Notes: generated from the sequence alone by a model not told the origin. Numbered from the stretch's first letter, positions 22,813 to 31,502 are shown. The stretch: 35,221 bases of DNA from Cyanobacteriota bacterium (GCA_025362325.1 JANYGO010000395.1:1-35221), one strand, 5' to 3'. Made by a program: numbers and translations.

Positions 22813-24156
22813 CTAATTATCCTCGCCTAACTTGCTGAACAAATCGGCTAAAATTGTATTAGAAAATAAAAAACCTTCGGGATCGCTTAACCTTAAATTT
22901 CCCGACAGCGGCAGTTTCGCGCCTTCGCCCAAAGTGGCGATCGCCCCAGCGTCAGTCACAATTTCCACCCATCGAAGCCGCCAGTAAGGCTGCAAACAAT
23001 CCCAAATTCGATCGACCGTTTGCTGAGTAAACTTTTCAGTCAGCGCCGACAGGCTAACTCCTGCTGCTAAACGCAAACCCAGCATCAGCATTTCTAACAA
23101 AACATCATTTTCTGAGACTTGAAAATTTTGCTCGGTTTCTGGCTCGATATCTGGCTGAGTTTCCCCCTCCAGCTTTGCGGTAGCAGCAGAAATAACGGGA
23201 GAAAGATTTCGCACCCACTGATAATATTCTTGAGTTTTGCGAGGTCTTGTCAACCTCCGCCCTTGCACGTAACTCGCCGCCCCCATTCCCAAACCGTAAT
23301 AAGGGCGATTTTCCCAATAGACGCGGTTGTGGCGGCACTGATAACCGGGCTTAGCGTAATTAGAAATTTCGTAATGTTCGTAGCCAGCATCGGTCAAAAT
23401 TGAGCGCGCTAAACGGTACATTTGAGCAGCGGTTTCATCGGCTGGTAGCGGATGCGCGCCTGCTTCAAAGTAGCGCCCGAAAGCAGTTCCCTGCTCAACA
23501 ATTAAGTCGTAACTCGACAGGTGAGTCGGGCTAATTTCCACCGCCGATTTTAAGGAAGTTTCCCACTGTGCTAAAGTTTGGTGCGGTAGTCCGGAAATTA
23601 AATCTAAACTGAAATTGACAATCCCAGCCGATCGCACTATTTCTACTGCTTCAAAAATTTCGGCCACCGAGTGCGATCGCCCGCAAGCTTGCAGCAATTC
23701 ATCCTGAAAAGCTTGGACTCCCAAACTAACTCGATTTACTCCCGCCGCTGCATATCCCCGCAACTGTTCTAAAGTAAAGGTTCCCGGGTCTATTTCTATC
23801 GAAATTTCCGCCCCAGCAGCAATCCCAAATTTGCTGTCAACAGTCTCTAAAATATGGCTCAACTGACTGACAGAAAGCAGCGAAGGCGTCCCGCCGCCAA
23901 AAAAAACTGTCTTCAGAGACGCGCCTAAATTGGGAGTTTCTGCAATTTCTTGACACAGTACGGCAACGTATTGCACGATTGTGCCGGAATTCTCGCCATT
24001 TTTGCGATCGCCCACCACAAAAACCGGAAAATCGCAGTAGTAACAGCGGCGGCGACAAAAAGGTATATGCACGTAAGCCGAACTCGGAATGCCGGAATTT
24101 GCTGCTTGCCCGCTTTTTTTGAATTCAAATGTTAAATAATCTGTAGTAGCGTTCAT
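22813..24156 (-). CDS. hemW: Radical SAM heme chaperone HemW
   Basis: A 447-residue radical SAM protein. The cluster motif is HIPFCRRRCYYCDFPVF (C-x3-C-x2-C, Cys34, 38, 41), preceded by SSAYVHIPF as in HemW and HemN. Next come VFFGGGTPSLLS, EISIEIDPGTFTLEQL, VNRVSLGVQAFQDELLQACG, LDLISGLPHQTLAQW and HYEISNYAKPGYQCRHNRVY, all typical of HemW rather than coproporphyrinogen dehydrogenase HemN. The C-terminal winged helix (VLLEMLMLGLRLAAGVSL) is present. HemW binds heme and delivers it to membrane cytochromes or reductases. The frame extends to a TTG at 24165, but ATG 24156 is preferred. It stands alone. Confidence 0.92.
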   Translation of the reverse strand: MNATTDYLTFEFKKSGQAANSGIPSSAYVHIPFCRRRCYYCDFPVFVVGDRKNGENSGTIVQYVAVLCQEIAETPNLGASLKTVFFGGGTPSLLSVSQLSHILETVDSKFGIAAGAEISIEIDPGTFTLEQLRGYAAAGVNRVSLGVQAFQDELLQACGRSHSVAEIFEAVEIVRSAGIVNFSLDLISGLPHQTLAQWETSLKSAVEISPTHLSSYDLIVEQGTAFGRYFEAGAHPLPADETAAQMYRLARSILTDAGYEHYEISNYAKPGYQCRHNRVYWENRPYYGLGMGAASYVQGRRLTRPRKTQEYYQWVRNLSPVISAATAKLEGETQPDIEPETEQNFQVSENDVLLEMLMLGLRLAAGVSLSALTEKFTQQTVDRIWDCLQPYWRLRWVEIVTDAGAIATLGEGAKLPLSGNLRLSDPEGFLFSNTILADLFSKLGEDN

Positions 24157-24165
24157 TACTCTCAA

Positions 24166-24463
24166 GCCACAATTGCCAGTTGAAATCTCAAGCTTTAATT
24201 AAAGCATCATGAATAATTATGTATATTATGACAGTTTCTCAGCAATAACGGCCTGGGAGCGATGGCGTCCCGCCCTCGCCCGTGCTACGGCTATTTTAGT
24301 TGAACCTCCTATCGGTGGCGATCGGCAGAAATTCCCGAATAGCCCGACATCGGTGTATTGGCATCTGCTAGATGCCCCCGGCAGACCTCGCTAAATCTGG
24401 CTTTTGCTTGATCGCGCATCCCCCTTCACGGTAGAGGCGCGAAATATAAGTTCATTAAAATTT
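24166..24463. other. hemW/PIN-TRAM divergent upstream region
   Basis: About 298 bases between divergent genes, with one arm of a 23-bp repeat (24272-24294: GCCCTCGCCCGTGCTACGG plus CTAT) whose inverted match is at 26615-26637. A 61-codon frame at 24209-24394 has no recognisable protein features and is not called. Confidence 0.5.
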
Positions 24464-25636
24464 ATGAATAAAGATAGTGAGATCCGACCGCAACATCGGA
24501 AAAAACTATCAGCACGGGAAAGATATAATGTAAATAAATTCATTAACCTAGAACTAATGCTAGACGCAATCATAATTATCTCATTCATCATCGCAGGCGG
24601 AGGTATCGGATATTACGGAGTCGAACTCCTGCCGAGCAACCTGCTGGAGCAAGTTACAAATATACAAGGTTTAAGTTCCGTACTCGGCTCGTTTGGAGCA
24701 TTAATCGGTTTTGTGTTGGGATTAGTGGCTCAAACAACCTACCGGCGCGTAGAAAAGCAAGTCGGCGATATGCCGGTGGAGATGCTGCTGACGCGGGCGA
24801 TCGGCTTAATCATCGGACTGCTAGTCGCCAACTTAATGCTGGCTCCGCTGTTTTTGCTGCCAATTCCCCAAGAGTTCGGCTTCATCAAACCTCTAGTCGC
24901 AGTTTTGGGTAGCGTCATGTTCGGCTTCACAGGCGTTAGCTTAACCGACACTCACGGCCGCGCTTTCTTGCGGCTGATCAACCCCAAAAGCTTAGACACG
25001 GTGTTGGTATCCGAAGGTACTTTCAAACCAGCTTCAGCGAAAGTTGTCGATACAAGCTGCATAATAGACGGCCGGATTGAAAACCTGCTAGAAACAGGTT
25101 TCCTCGAAGGTCAAATTATCATCCCGCAATTCGTGCTGCAAGAACTGCAACTGGTAGCTGATTCCCCCAACGATCAAAAGCGAGTGCGCGGGCGCCGCGG
25201 CTTAGATGTACTCAACCGCATCAAAGAAACATATCCAGAACGGATTCAAATTCACTCGGCCGACTACGAAGATATTGCCACAGTCGATGCAAAATTAGTC
25301 CGCTTCGCCTTGGATATCGACGGAATTTTGCTCACCAACGATTATAACTTATCGAAAGTAGCTACAGTCCAAAAACTGCCAGTTTTGAATATCAACGATT
25401 TGACTCATGCAGTGCGCCCGACTTATTTACCCGGAGATACGATCGAACTAAAAATCCGCAAAGAAGGCAAAGAACCCTCTCAGGGAATCGGTTACTTGGA
25501 TGACGGCACAATGGTAGTCGTAGAAGCAGGTAGCAGCTATGTCGGCGCCGAAGCCCGAGTCGTAGTCACCAGCGCCCTGCAAACCAGCGCCGGCCGCATG
25601 ATTTTTGCCCGCCCTCAAGAGTCCGTAATTGCTTGA
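24464..25636 (+). CDS. PIN/TRAM-domain membrane protein
   Basis: A 390-residue protein from ATG 24464 (the open frame also reaches a TTG at 24404, but the extra 20 residues look unconserved). Four hydrophobic helices fill residues 30-160 (LMLDAIIIISFIIAGGGIGY, LGSFGALIGFVLGLVAQTTY, IGLIIGLLVANLMLAPLFLL, VLGSVMFGFTGVSL). A PIN nuclease domain follows at 200-320 (KVVDTSCIIDGRI, IIPQFVLQELQL, FALDIDGILLTNDYNLSKVA, with the expected acidic residues), then a TRAM domain at 325-385 (GDTIELKIRKEGKEPSQGIG). This is the YacL-type architecture, thought to act on RNA at the membrane. No antitoxin gene is adjacent, so it is not a VapC-type toxin. The zinc-ribbon gene follows after 12 bp. Confidence 0.9.
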   Translation: MNKDSEIRPQHRKKLSARERYNVNKFINLELMLDAIIIISFIIAGGGIGYYGVELLPSNLLEQVTNIQGLSSVLGSFGALIGFVLGLVAQTTYRRVEKQVGDMPVEMLLTRAIGLIIGLLVANLMLAPLFLLPIPQEFGFIKPLVAVLGSVMFGFTGVSLTDTHGRAFLRLINPKSLDTVLVSEGTFKPASAKVVDTSCIIDGRIENLLETGFLEGQIIIPQFVLQELQLVADSPNDQKRVRGRRGLDVLNRIKETYPERIQIHSADYEDIATVDAKLVRFALDIDGILLTNDYNLSKVATVQKLPVLNINDLTHAVRPTYLPGDTIELKIRKEGKEPSQGIGYLDDGTMVVVEAGSSYVGAEARVVVTSALQTSAGRMIFARPQESVIA

Positions 25637-25648
25637 AACTCAATCACA

Positions 25649-25834
25649 ATGGCCAGAGCAATCAGAATCAAATATTGCGATCGCTGTTCCCAATCTGCCC
25701 CGATTCTCTACCGCGCCCGGTATCAAGAGTCGGGGCATTGGTTTTTTTTGTGTCTTAAATGTTGGGAATCCGTAAGTAAAAATAATCCTTTTTACTTCTA
25801 CGGCGGCACTTGGAAAGCTAACAAGAAAAAATAG
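25649..25834 (+). CDS. Small zinc-ribbon protein
   Basis: A 61-residue protein with two CxxC knuckles: C10-x2-C13 (IKYCDRCSQSAPIL) and C35-x2-C38 (HWFFLCLKCWESVSK), and a Lys-rich tail (WKANKKK). This spacing forms a zinc ribbon. It starts 12 bp after the PIN/TRAM gene on the same strand, so cotranscription is likely and a role with RNA is possible, but nothing shows that directly. I do not recognise a named family. Confidence 0.75.
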   Translation: MARAIRIKYCDRCSQSAPILYRARYQESGHWFFLCLKCWESVSKNNPFYFYGGTWKANKKK

Positions 25835-25852
25835 CACTCCTTATAATATGGA

Positions 25853-25915
25853 GGACACGGCAATGCCGTTTCCCTACCGCGATTTATTGTAGGGACACGG
25901 CACTGCCGTGTCCTG
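25853..25915. repeat. Two copies of the GGACACGGCAATGCCGTGTCC repeat
   Basis: GGACACGGCAATGCCGTTTC (from 25853) and GGGACACGGCACTGCCGTGT (from 25892) are two near-palindromes about 15 bases apart, in the gap between the zinc-ribbon and Uma2 genes. A relative lies at 34746-34768. Confidence 0.7.
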
Positions 25916-25997
25916 ATTTCGGGTTATATTAATTCCGATGCAACCGGAATTGATATAAAATTAGCGCAATCCGCACCCTACTAACTACAAACAATTA

Positions 25998-26582
25998 TTA
26001 TGGATAATTAACTAGACTTGGAATGGCATCTTCATACAAAGCCTCGATCGCACAGCTAAAATTAACGCTAGAAAACTGAACTTCTTGCCCTTGAGTGTAA
26101 GGATAAAGCACCCAAAAACCCTCAGCATTCCGGCGAAAACACTCTACACTAACTCTTTCTTGATTGATTAATACATACTCTTGCAAACTTTCGGAACTGC
26201 GGTAATCGGCAAACTTTTCACCTCTGTCAAAAGCCGCTGTACTCGGCGATAAAACTTCGACAATTAAGCGCGGATAGATAATAAAATCTTCATCAGTATT
26301 ACTGTCCCGTTCATCGCAAGTCACCGCTACATCGGGATAGTAATAACAATTTGCTGCCTCAATCCGAACTTTTACATCGGCCACGTAAGGCATACAACCA
26401 CTTCCCCGAAGATGGTTTCTCAATAGTGCAAACGCATTTCCCGAAATGATGACATGAGCTTTGCTTGCCCCTGCCATTGCATAGATTTCACCTTGTCTGT
26501 ACTCGTGTTTGATCGGACTGACTTTCTCGCCTGCTAAATAATCTTCGGGGGAAACGTAGATGTCGCTTTTACTGGCAACCAT
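25998..26582 (-). CDS. Uma2-family PD-(D/E)XK nuclease-like protein
   Basis: A 194-residue protein from ATG 26582 (MVASKSDIYVSPEDYLAGEK). It matches the Uma2/DUF820 family, very abundant in cyanobacteria: YRQGEIYAMAGASKAHVIIS, PDVAVTCDERDS (active-site Asp), RLIVEVLSPSTAAFDRGEKF (E-V-L-S plus the later Lys) and ADYRSSESLQEYVLI. The fold is that of restriction endonucleases, but the biological role of Uma2 proteins is unknown; many copies per genome and frequent transfer suggest a mobile or defence-linked function. The open frame extends to a TTG at 26612. It is convergent with the zinc-ribbon gene. Confidence 0.88.
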   Translation of the reverse strand: MVASKSDIYVSPEDYLAGEKVSPIKHEYRQGEIYAMAGASKAHVIISGNAFALLRNHLRGSGCMPYVADVKVRIEAANCYYYPDVAVTCDERDSNTDEDFIIYPRLIVEVLSPSTAAFDRGEKFADYRSSESLQEYVLINQERVSVECFRRNAEGFWVLYPYTQGQEVQFSSVNFSCAIEALYEDAIPSLVNYP

Positions 26583-26614
26583 ATAATTTTGAGATGGGTG
26601 AGGATTACACAATT

Positions 26615-26637
26615 ATAGCCGTAGCACGGGCGAGGGC
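26615..26637. repeat. 23-bp inverted partner of the repeat at 24272-24294
   Basis: ATAGCCGTAGCACGGGCGAG plus GGC is the exact reverse complement of 24272-24294. The two copies point toward each other across 2.3 kb that hold the PIN/TRAM, zinc-ribbon and Uma2 genes. Confidence 0.75.
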
Positions 26638-26677
26638 TCCCAGCGATCGCCCTTTTCCCACTTTTTCCGCCCAAGTT

Positions 26678-28885
26678 TCAACGACGGCGCGGAGTCGGAA
26701 GCCGAAGATTACCAGTTGGCGGTTGCGGTTTTTCTTGCAGCTTCATCGTCAAACTCACCCGCTTTAACTTCTCATTCACCTCCAAAACCCGAACTTTCAC
26801 AACTTGTCCGACTTTGACAATCTGTGTGGGATCGTCCACAAATCGATCGGCTAATTGAGAAACGTGAACCAAACCATCTTGGTGTACTCCCACGTCAACA
26901 AAGGCTCCAAAGTTAGCTACATTCGTGATTATGCCTTCCAATTCCATCCCAACTTGCAAATCGGAGATTTCTTTGATTCCTGCTTGGAAAGTGGCATATT
27001 TAAACTCGGCACGCGGGTCTCTTCCCGGTTTTTCGAGTTCGGAAATAATGTCTCGGAGTGTCGGTTCTCCGACTTTCTCGGTGACATATTTCTTGATATT
27101 TACAGTCTTGATTTTTTCCGATATTTGTGTTATGCCTGTCAGCGGCAAGTCTAAATCCTTGGCGATCGCCTGCACGACAGGATAACTTTCTGGATGAACT
27201 GCTGTATTGTCCAGGGGATTTTCGCCGCCGCGAATGCGGAGAAATCCGGCTGCTTGTTCAAAAGCTTTTGGGCCGAGTTTGGGAACTTTCAACAGTTGGC
27301 GGCGATTTTTAAATGCGCCGTTTTCGTTGCGATAATTAACGATATTTTTGGCAACTGTTGCTGTCATTCCCGACACAAATGTTAGCAGTTCTTTGGAGGC
27401 TGTGTTTAAGTCTACTCCGACATAATTAACACAGCTTTCGACTGTTTCGTCGAGTTTCTTTTTGAGCAGTTTTTGGTCTACGTCGTGCTGGTATTGACCG
27501 ACTCCTATTGATTTCGGGTCGATTTTCACAAGTTCGGCGAGGGGGTCTTGCAAGCGCCGCCCGATGCTGACTGCACCCCGAATTGTGATGTCGAGGTCGG
27601 GAAATTCGGCGATCGCCACATCACTCGCTGAATAAATCGATGCACCGGATTCGTTCACCATGACTTTAATCGGTTTTCTGTCCATTTCTGCCAAAACTTC
27701 CGAAACAAAGTCGTCTGTTTCGCGGGAAGCTGTACCGTTGCCGATCGCGATCAATTCAATTTTATATTTTTCAATTAAATGCTTGACAATTTTACCAGCT
27801 TGCTGTCTTTGGGCTGTGGCTTGGTGGGGAAAAATTGCTTGATATTCTAAAAATTGCCCGGTTTCGTCGAGGGCGGAAACTTTGCAGCCCGTGCGAAATC
27901 CCGGATCGATCGCCAGTGTCGGTTTCATTCCCGCCGGCGCCGACAGCAGCAACTCGCGGAGGTTGGTTTCAAAAGTGGCGATCGACTCGATATCGGCGGC
28001 GGCTTTGTGGTGCGATCGCACTTCCGTCATCAGCGAAGTCTTCATCAGGCGGTTGAAAGCATCCTTCAAGGTCGATCGATAAAACTCTTTAACTTCAGGT
28101 ATCCTAGTTCTAATTTCCCCAGATTCCAAATAAGCCATCACCGCCGATTCATCAAAGGCTAAGTCTAAATCTAAAACCCCCTCCGTTTCCCCGCGAAACA
28201 AAGCTAACATATTGTGCGACTGAACATTTCTCGCAGCAACTTGGTAATTGCGGTACATTTCAAATTTAGTGCTTCCTTCCTGGAAATCCTCTTTAATTTT
28301 CGAGACAAAAACCCCAGTTTTCATCAACAAATCTCGCAAATAAGCTCGGTATTCAGCTTTTTCCGAAACCGCCTCCGCCAAAATATCCCCAGCACCTTTG
28401 ACAGCTTCTTCTGCTGTCTTCACTCCCTTTTCTTCCGAAACATATTTAGCGGCTTCCGCTTCGATCTCCGCTGGTTTAGCAGTCGGCAAATTCAGAGACT
28501 TCATAAATTCTGCCAGCGGTTCTAAACCTTTTTCTCTAGCAATTGTCGCCCGCGTCCGCCGCTTGGGTTTGTAAGGCAGATAAAGGTCTTCGAGTTCATT
28601 TTTTTGCAAGCAGGACTCAATTTTGGCTTGCAATTCGGTCGTAAGTTTGCCCTGGGAGGCGATCGTCTCTAAAATCGACTTTTTGCGGTCTTCGATTTCC
28701 GTCAAATAAGTGAAGCGATCGGAAATATCCCGCAACTGAATTTCGTTGAGCAAATCTGTGCGTTCTTTGCGGTAGCGGGCAATAAACGGAATAGTTGATC
28801 CCTCGGCGAAAAGTTCCAGAGCATTATTGACTTGGGATAGATTGATAGAAAGTTCTTGAGCAATCAGTTGAGGAATGTTGAGCAT
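26678..28885 (-). CDS. tex: Tex-family S1 RNA-binding protein
   Basis: A 735-residue protein of the Tex family. The N-terminal helical domain (IPQLIAQELSINLSQVNNAL, STIPFIARYRKERTDLLNEI) is followed by the YqgF/RuvC-like domain at about 320-450 (TLAIDPGFRTGCKVSALDET), helix-hairpin-helix domains at about 490-590 (CVNYVGVDLNTASKELLTFV, FKNRRQLLKVPKLGPKAFEQ) and an S1 domain at 645-715 (GMELEGIITNVANFGAFVDV, VHVSQLADRF, VKVRVLEVNEKLKRVSLTMK). Tex binds nucleic acid and influences transcription; it is related to eukaryotic Spt6. ATG 28885 is used. Its leader and first codons are duplicated upstream (29065-29195). Confidence 0.93.
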   Translation of the reverse strand: MLNIPQLIAQELSINLSQVNNALELFAEGSTIPFIARYRKERTDLLNEIQLRDISDRFTYLTEIEDRKKSILETIASQGKLTTELQAKIESCLQKNELEDLYLPYKPKRRTRATIAREKGLEPLAEFMKSLNLPTAKPAEIEAEAAKYVSEEKGVKTAEEAVKGAGDILAEAVSEKAEYRAYLRDLLMKTGVFVSKIKEDFQEGSTKFEMYRNYQVAARNVQSHNMLALFRGETEGVLDLDLAFDESAVMAYLESGEIRTRIPEVKEFYRSTLKDAFNRLMKTSLMTEVRSHHKAAADIESIATFETNLRELLLSAPAGMKPTLAIDPGFRTGCKVSALDETGQFLEYQAIFPHQATAQRQQAGKIVKHLIEKYKIELIAIGNGTASRETDDFVSEVLAEMDRKPIKVMVNESGASIYSASDVAIAEFPDLDITIRGAVSIGRRLQDPLAELVKIDPKSIGVGQYQHDVDQKLLKKKLDETVESCVNYVGVDLNTASKELLTFVSGMTATVAKNIVNYRNENGAFKNRRQLLKVPKLGPKAFEQAAGFLRIRGGENPLDNTAVHPESYPVVQAIAKDLDLPLTGITQISEKIKTVNIKKYVTEKVGEPTLRDIISELEKPGRDPRAEFKYATFQAGIKEISDLQVGMELEGIITNVANFGAFVDVGVHQDGLVHVSQLADRFVDDPTQIVKVGQVVKVRVLEVNEKLKRVSLTMKLQEKPQPPTGNLRLPTPRRR

Positions 28886-29195
28886 AGTGCAGATTTTTGG
28901 TTCAAGTAGGGGCGGGTTCAGCTAACAATCTCTGATAGAAGCCAGAAGATGAAGGCAAAACCCGCCCTCTTCTCTTCATCTAATCTTTATTGTTACCCAT
29001 CTACTTAGCAGTATTAAAGTAATCTTAGCATAAACCTGGAAAAAATTGATGTCAAGTTATCAAACAATCAGTTGAGCAATGCTGAGCATAGTGCAGATTT
29101 TTGGTTCAAGCAGGGGCGGGTTCAGCTAACAATCTCTGATAGAAGCCAGAAGATGAAGACAAAACCCGCCCTCTTCTCTTCATCTTTATTGTTAC
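28861..29195. repeat. Duplicated tex leader (136 and 131 bp direct repeats)
   Basis: The segment 28861-28996, which covers the first eight codons of tex and its leader, is repeated at 29065-29195 with about five substitutions and one 5-base gap (TAATC missing). Both copies carry the inverted repeat GGGCGGGTT/AACCCGCCC about 45 bases apart. In the second copy the start still reads ATG followed by LSIAQLIV-like codons and a TGA. The rest of the gap to the aldolase gene holds no ORF that looks real. Confidence 0.85.
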
Positions 29196-29256
29196 TGTGT
29201 CCACCGCCATTTCTTCAACCCGCGCACCATCCGGGTTTTGTTTGTACAAACGCGGT

Positions 29257-30174
29257 TTAAACCGCCATTTTTTTTAGTTTATTGCTAACACTATTTGCAG
29301 TCAACTCATCCGCGTAAGGCGACTGATGCAAATAAGCCTTACCCGCAGAACCAAAAAGTTGCAGTTTACCAGAAATCACCGATCGCATAGCAGCGATCGC
29401 CTTTTCCATAACTTCCAACAAATCCGGGTCTGACAAAGAACTGCTAGTTTTTAACACCTCCATATAAGCATCGCGAACTTCCGTATTTACATTAAACTTA
29501 GACACACCTAATTTAATAGATTGATTAATCATCGATTCCGGCAAACCGCTAGCGCCGTGCAGCACTAACGGCACCGAAACAGAAGCCCGGATTTTTGCCA
29601 AACGCGGGAAATCGAGTTTTGGTTCGCTGAAATATTTACCGTGAACGTTGCCAATTGTTACCGCCAAAAAATCAACCTTAGTTGCTTGAATAAACTCGAC
29701 TGCTTCCACTGGATCGGTCATTTTTGCGGCTTTTTCTTCGATTGTCAAACCGTCTTCCGTGCCGCTAATTCTGCCGATTTCTGCTTCAACCACCGCACCG
29801 TTAGCGTGGGATAATTCAGTCATTTTGCGAGTAAATATTAAGTTTTGTTCGTAGGACAAAGGAGAACCGTCAGCCATAATTGACTTGATGCCGGCGGCTA
29901 GGGCGAGGTGAATATCTTTTTCTGAGGTGCTGTGATCTAAGTGTACTGCTATCGGCACTACAGATTTCCGCGCGGCTTCCATGCAAAGCGCGACTAAAGG
30001 CGATTTTCCGTATTTGAGGGCGCTGGGGTGAAGTTGCAGCATCGCAGGACTTTGCAGCGCTTCGGCGGCATCGATGACGGCTTTTACTCCTTCGAGATTG
30101 TACACGTTAAAAGCGCCGATCGCATAAGCGTTTCTCCGGGCCGTGTTCAGCAATTCGCTAGTTGAGGCGAGCAT
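29257..30174 (-). CDS. Class II fructose/tagatose-bisphosphate aldolase family protein
   Basis: A 305-residue class II aldolase. Motifs: TARRNAYAIGAFNVYNLEGV at the start; VPIAVHLDHSTSEKDIHLAL with the catalytic Asp and zinc-binding His; GAVVEAEIGRISGTEDGL; LAVTIGNVHGKYFSEPKLDF with the second zinc His; PLVLHGASGLPESMINQSIK with the third zinc His and the phosphate-binding loop; and KFNVNTEVRDAYMEVLKTSS. Length and the HDHST-like spacing place it near the tagatose-bisphosphate aldolase (GatY/KbaY) and small FbaA group. The main Calvin-cycle FBP aldolase of cyanobacteria is a longer class II enzyme, so this may be an accessory one; the sugar phosphate used is not clear. AGG lies 7 bases before the ATG. 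Confidence 0.85.
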   Translation of the reverse strand: MLASTSELLNTARRNAYAIGAFNVYNLEGVKAVIDAAEALQSPAMLQLHPSALKYGKSPLVALCMEAARKSVVPIAVHLDHSTSEKDIHLALAAGIKSIMADGSPLSYEQNLIFTRKMTELSHANGAVVEAEIGRISGTEDGLTIEEKAAKMTDPVEAVEFIQATKVDFLAVTIGNVHGKYFSEPKLDFPRLAKIRASVSVPLVLHGASGLPESMINQSIKLGVSKFNVNTEVRDAYMEVLKTSSSLSDPDLLEVMEKAIAAMRSVISGKLQLFGSAGKAYLHQSPYADELTANSVSNKLKKMAV

Positions 30175-30199
30175 AAGTACCTGACTTAAAAACTTTTCA

Positions 30200-30271
30200 G
30201 AAGGAAGATGGAAGATGGAAGATGGAAGATAGAAGAAGGAAGAAGGAAGATGGAAGATGGAAGATGGAAGC
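30200..30271. repeat. GGAAGAT/AGAAGGA purine-rich tandem array
   Basis: About ten 7-base units of the type GGAAGAT, with AGAAGGA variants, lie between the aldolase and cysH genes. One strand is all purine apart from T, so it could form unusual DNA structure. The repeat unit length is again seven, like arrays A-E, but the sequence is unrelated. Confidence 0.8.
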
Positions 30272-30348
30272 CGTAGGGTGCGTCGTCATCGACAATCCCT
30301 AAACAAACATCGACAATCTCACAGCGACGCACCTTATACAATAGTTAT

Positions 30349-30415
30349 TGTAGGGTGCGTCAGGTCTGAATATTTTGACAAAAAACTAATAATTATCCCT
30401 CTGACGCACCCTACA
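30349..30415. repeat. GTAGGGTGCGTC inverted repeat
   Basis: TGTAGGGTGCGTCAG (30349-30363) is perfectly inverted at 30401-30415 with an AT-rich 37-base loop. Partial copies lie at 30284-30294 and 30324-30333, and GGTGCGCAGTGCGCACC at 30463-30479 is a further near-palindrome. These sit just beyond the cysH stop codon. Confidence 0.8.
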
Positions 30416-30494
30416 GTTGGTTACTAGAGTTGGTTACAATTTGTATGCGAATTATTGGGTAAGGTGCGCAGTGCGCACCCTACGAATTTATGCA

Positions 30495-31229
30495 CTATTT
30501 TTGTGCGTTACCAGCGTGCAAACCGCACTCTTTCATCGTCGATTCTTCCCACCACCAACGACCTTCGCGTTCGTGTTGGTTTGGCAATACCGGTCTGGTA
30601 CAAGGTTCGCAACCAATGCTGACAAAACCGCGTTCGTGCAACTTGTTGTAAGGCACATTCAAGGCGCGAATATAATCCCAAACCTCTGCCGAAGACCAGT
30701 TGGCTAAGGGGTTGAATTTAATTAATTCGCGGTCTGGAGTTGAGAATGCAGTGTCAACTTCAATCACCGGAATACCGTTGCGGGTACTGGGGCTTTGGTC
30801 TTTCCGCTGACCGGTAATCCAAGCATCCAGAGTATTCAGTTTGCGGCGCAGCGGCTTGACTTTCCGCACGCCACAGCATTCTTTGTGACCGTCTTGATAA
30901 AAACTAAACAATCCCTTTTCATCTACTAGGGCTTGTACTTCTGCTGCATCGGGAAACATTACTTCTAATTTAATGCCGTAATGTTCTCTCACTTTATCCA
31001 AAAACTGATAGGTTTCTGAGTGCAATCGTCCGGTGTCTAAAGTGAAAACGCGGAAATTTTTGGTAATTTTCGAGGCCATGTCGATCAGAACTACATCTTC
31101 GGCACCGCTGAAAGAAATTGAGATATTGTCAAAATTTTCTAGGGCAAATTTGATAATTTCTCGCGGTGTTTTTTGACTGTATTCTGCTTCTAGGGCGGCA
31201 ATGTTGAGATTTCTCTGGATGGCAACCAT
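30495..31229 (-). CDS. cysH: Phosphoadenylyl-/adenylyl-sulfate reductase
   Basis: A 244-residue enzyme of assimilatory sulfate reduction. The nucleotide-binding PP-loop is [34 protein letters not shown], then the cluster Cys pair [16 protein letters not shown] (118, 119) and CxxC in [13 protein letters not shown] (207, 210) follow, and the nucleophile Cys235 is in KECGLHAG. The CC...CxxC set binds a [4Fe-4S] cluster and in known enzymes goes with APS rather than PAPS as the preferred substrate, so APS reductase activity is the better guess although the gene name is shared. The enzyme makes sulfite with thioredoxin as reductant. No other sulfur gene is in the window. Confidence 0.92.
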   Translation of the reverse strand: MVAIQRNLNIAALEAEYSQKTPREIIKFALENFDNISISFSGAEDVVLIDMASKITKNFRVFTLDTGRLHSETYQFLDKVREHYGIKLEVMFPDAAEVQALVDEKGLFSFYQDGHKECCGVRKVKPLRRKLNTLDAWITGQRKDQSPSTRNGIPVIEVDTAFSTPDRELIKFNPLANWSSAEVWDYIRALNVPYNKLHERGFVSIGCEPCTRPVLPNQHEREGRWWWEESTMKECGLHAGNAQK

Positions 31230-31442
31230 ATTTTCGGGTTTTCAGTGTTCTTTTCCTCTAGCCCTTTATTATAGCCGATCGCAGTATCTATCTCACTGAT
31301 TAATTTTACTGCATCTGGCGACAGTCTTTTCGGCTGTGCCCGCGAGGAGAGCTCGATGAGGACGATCGCCCGTTTGTGGCAATTTCGGTCAATCCAAAAA
31401 TATTCTACCGGGGAAAATATGACTATCGCACAGTTCGCCCAG

Positions 31443-31502
31443 GTTTGTAGTGAGGACTTTAGTCCTTCTTAATTTTTTCTGACTAAAGTCCTCACTACAA
31501 AC
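31443..31502. repeat. AGGACTTTAGTCCT hairpin element, copy 3
   Basis: A perfect 22-bp arm (31443-31464, starting GTTTGTAGTGAGGACTTT) is inverted at 31481-31502 with a 16-base loop. It lies 17 bases beyond the stop codon of the EH_Signature-like gene, in the gap before cysH. Confidence 0.85.

Noticed and set aside
24209..24394. 61-codon frame upstream of the PIN/TRAM gene
   Set aside because: It runs through a repeat copy and shows no family pattern.
24464..25834. PIN protein plus small protein as a toxin-antitoxin pair
   Set aside because: The PIN protein has four membrane helices and a TRAM domain (YacL type), and the small gene is downstream with zinc-ribbon, not antitoxin, features.
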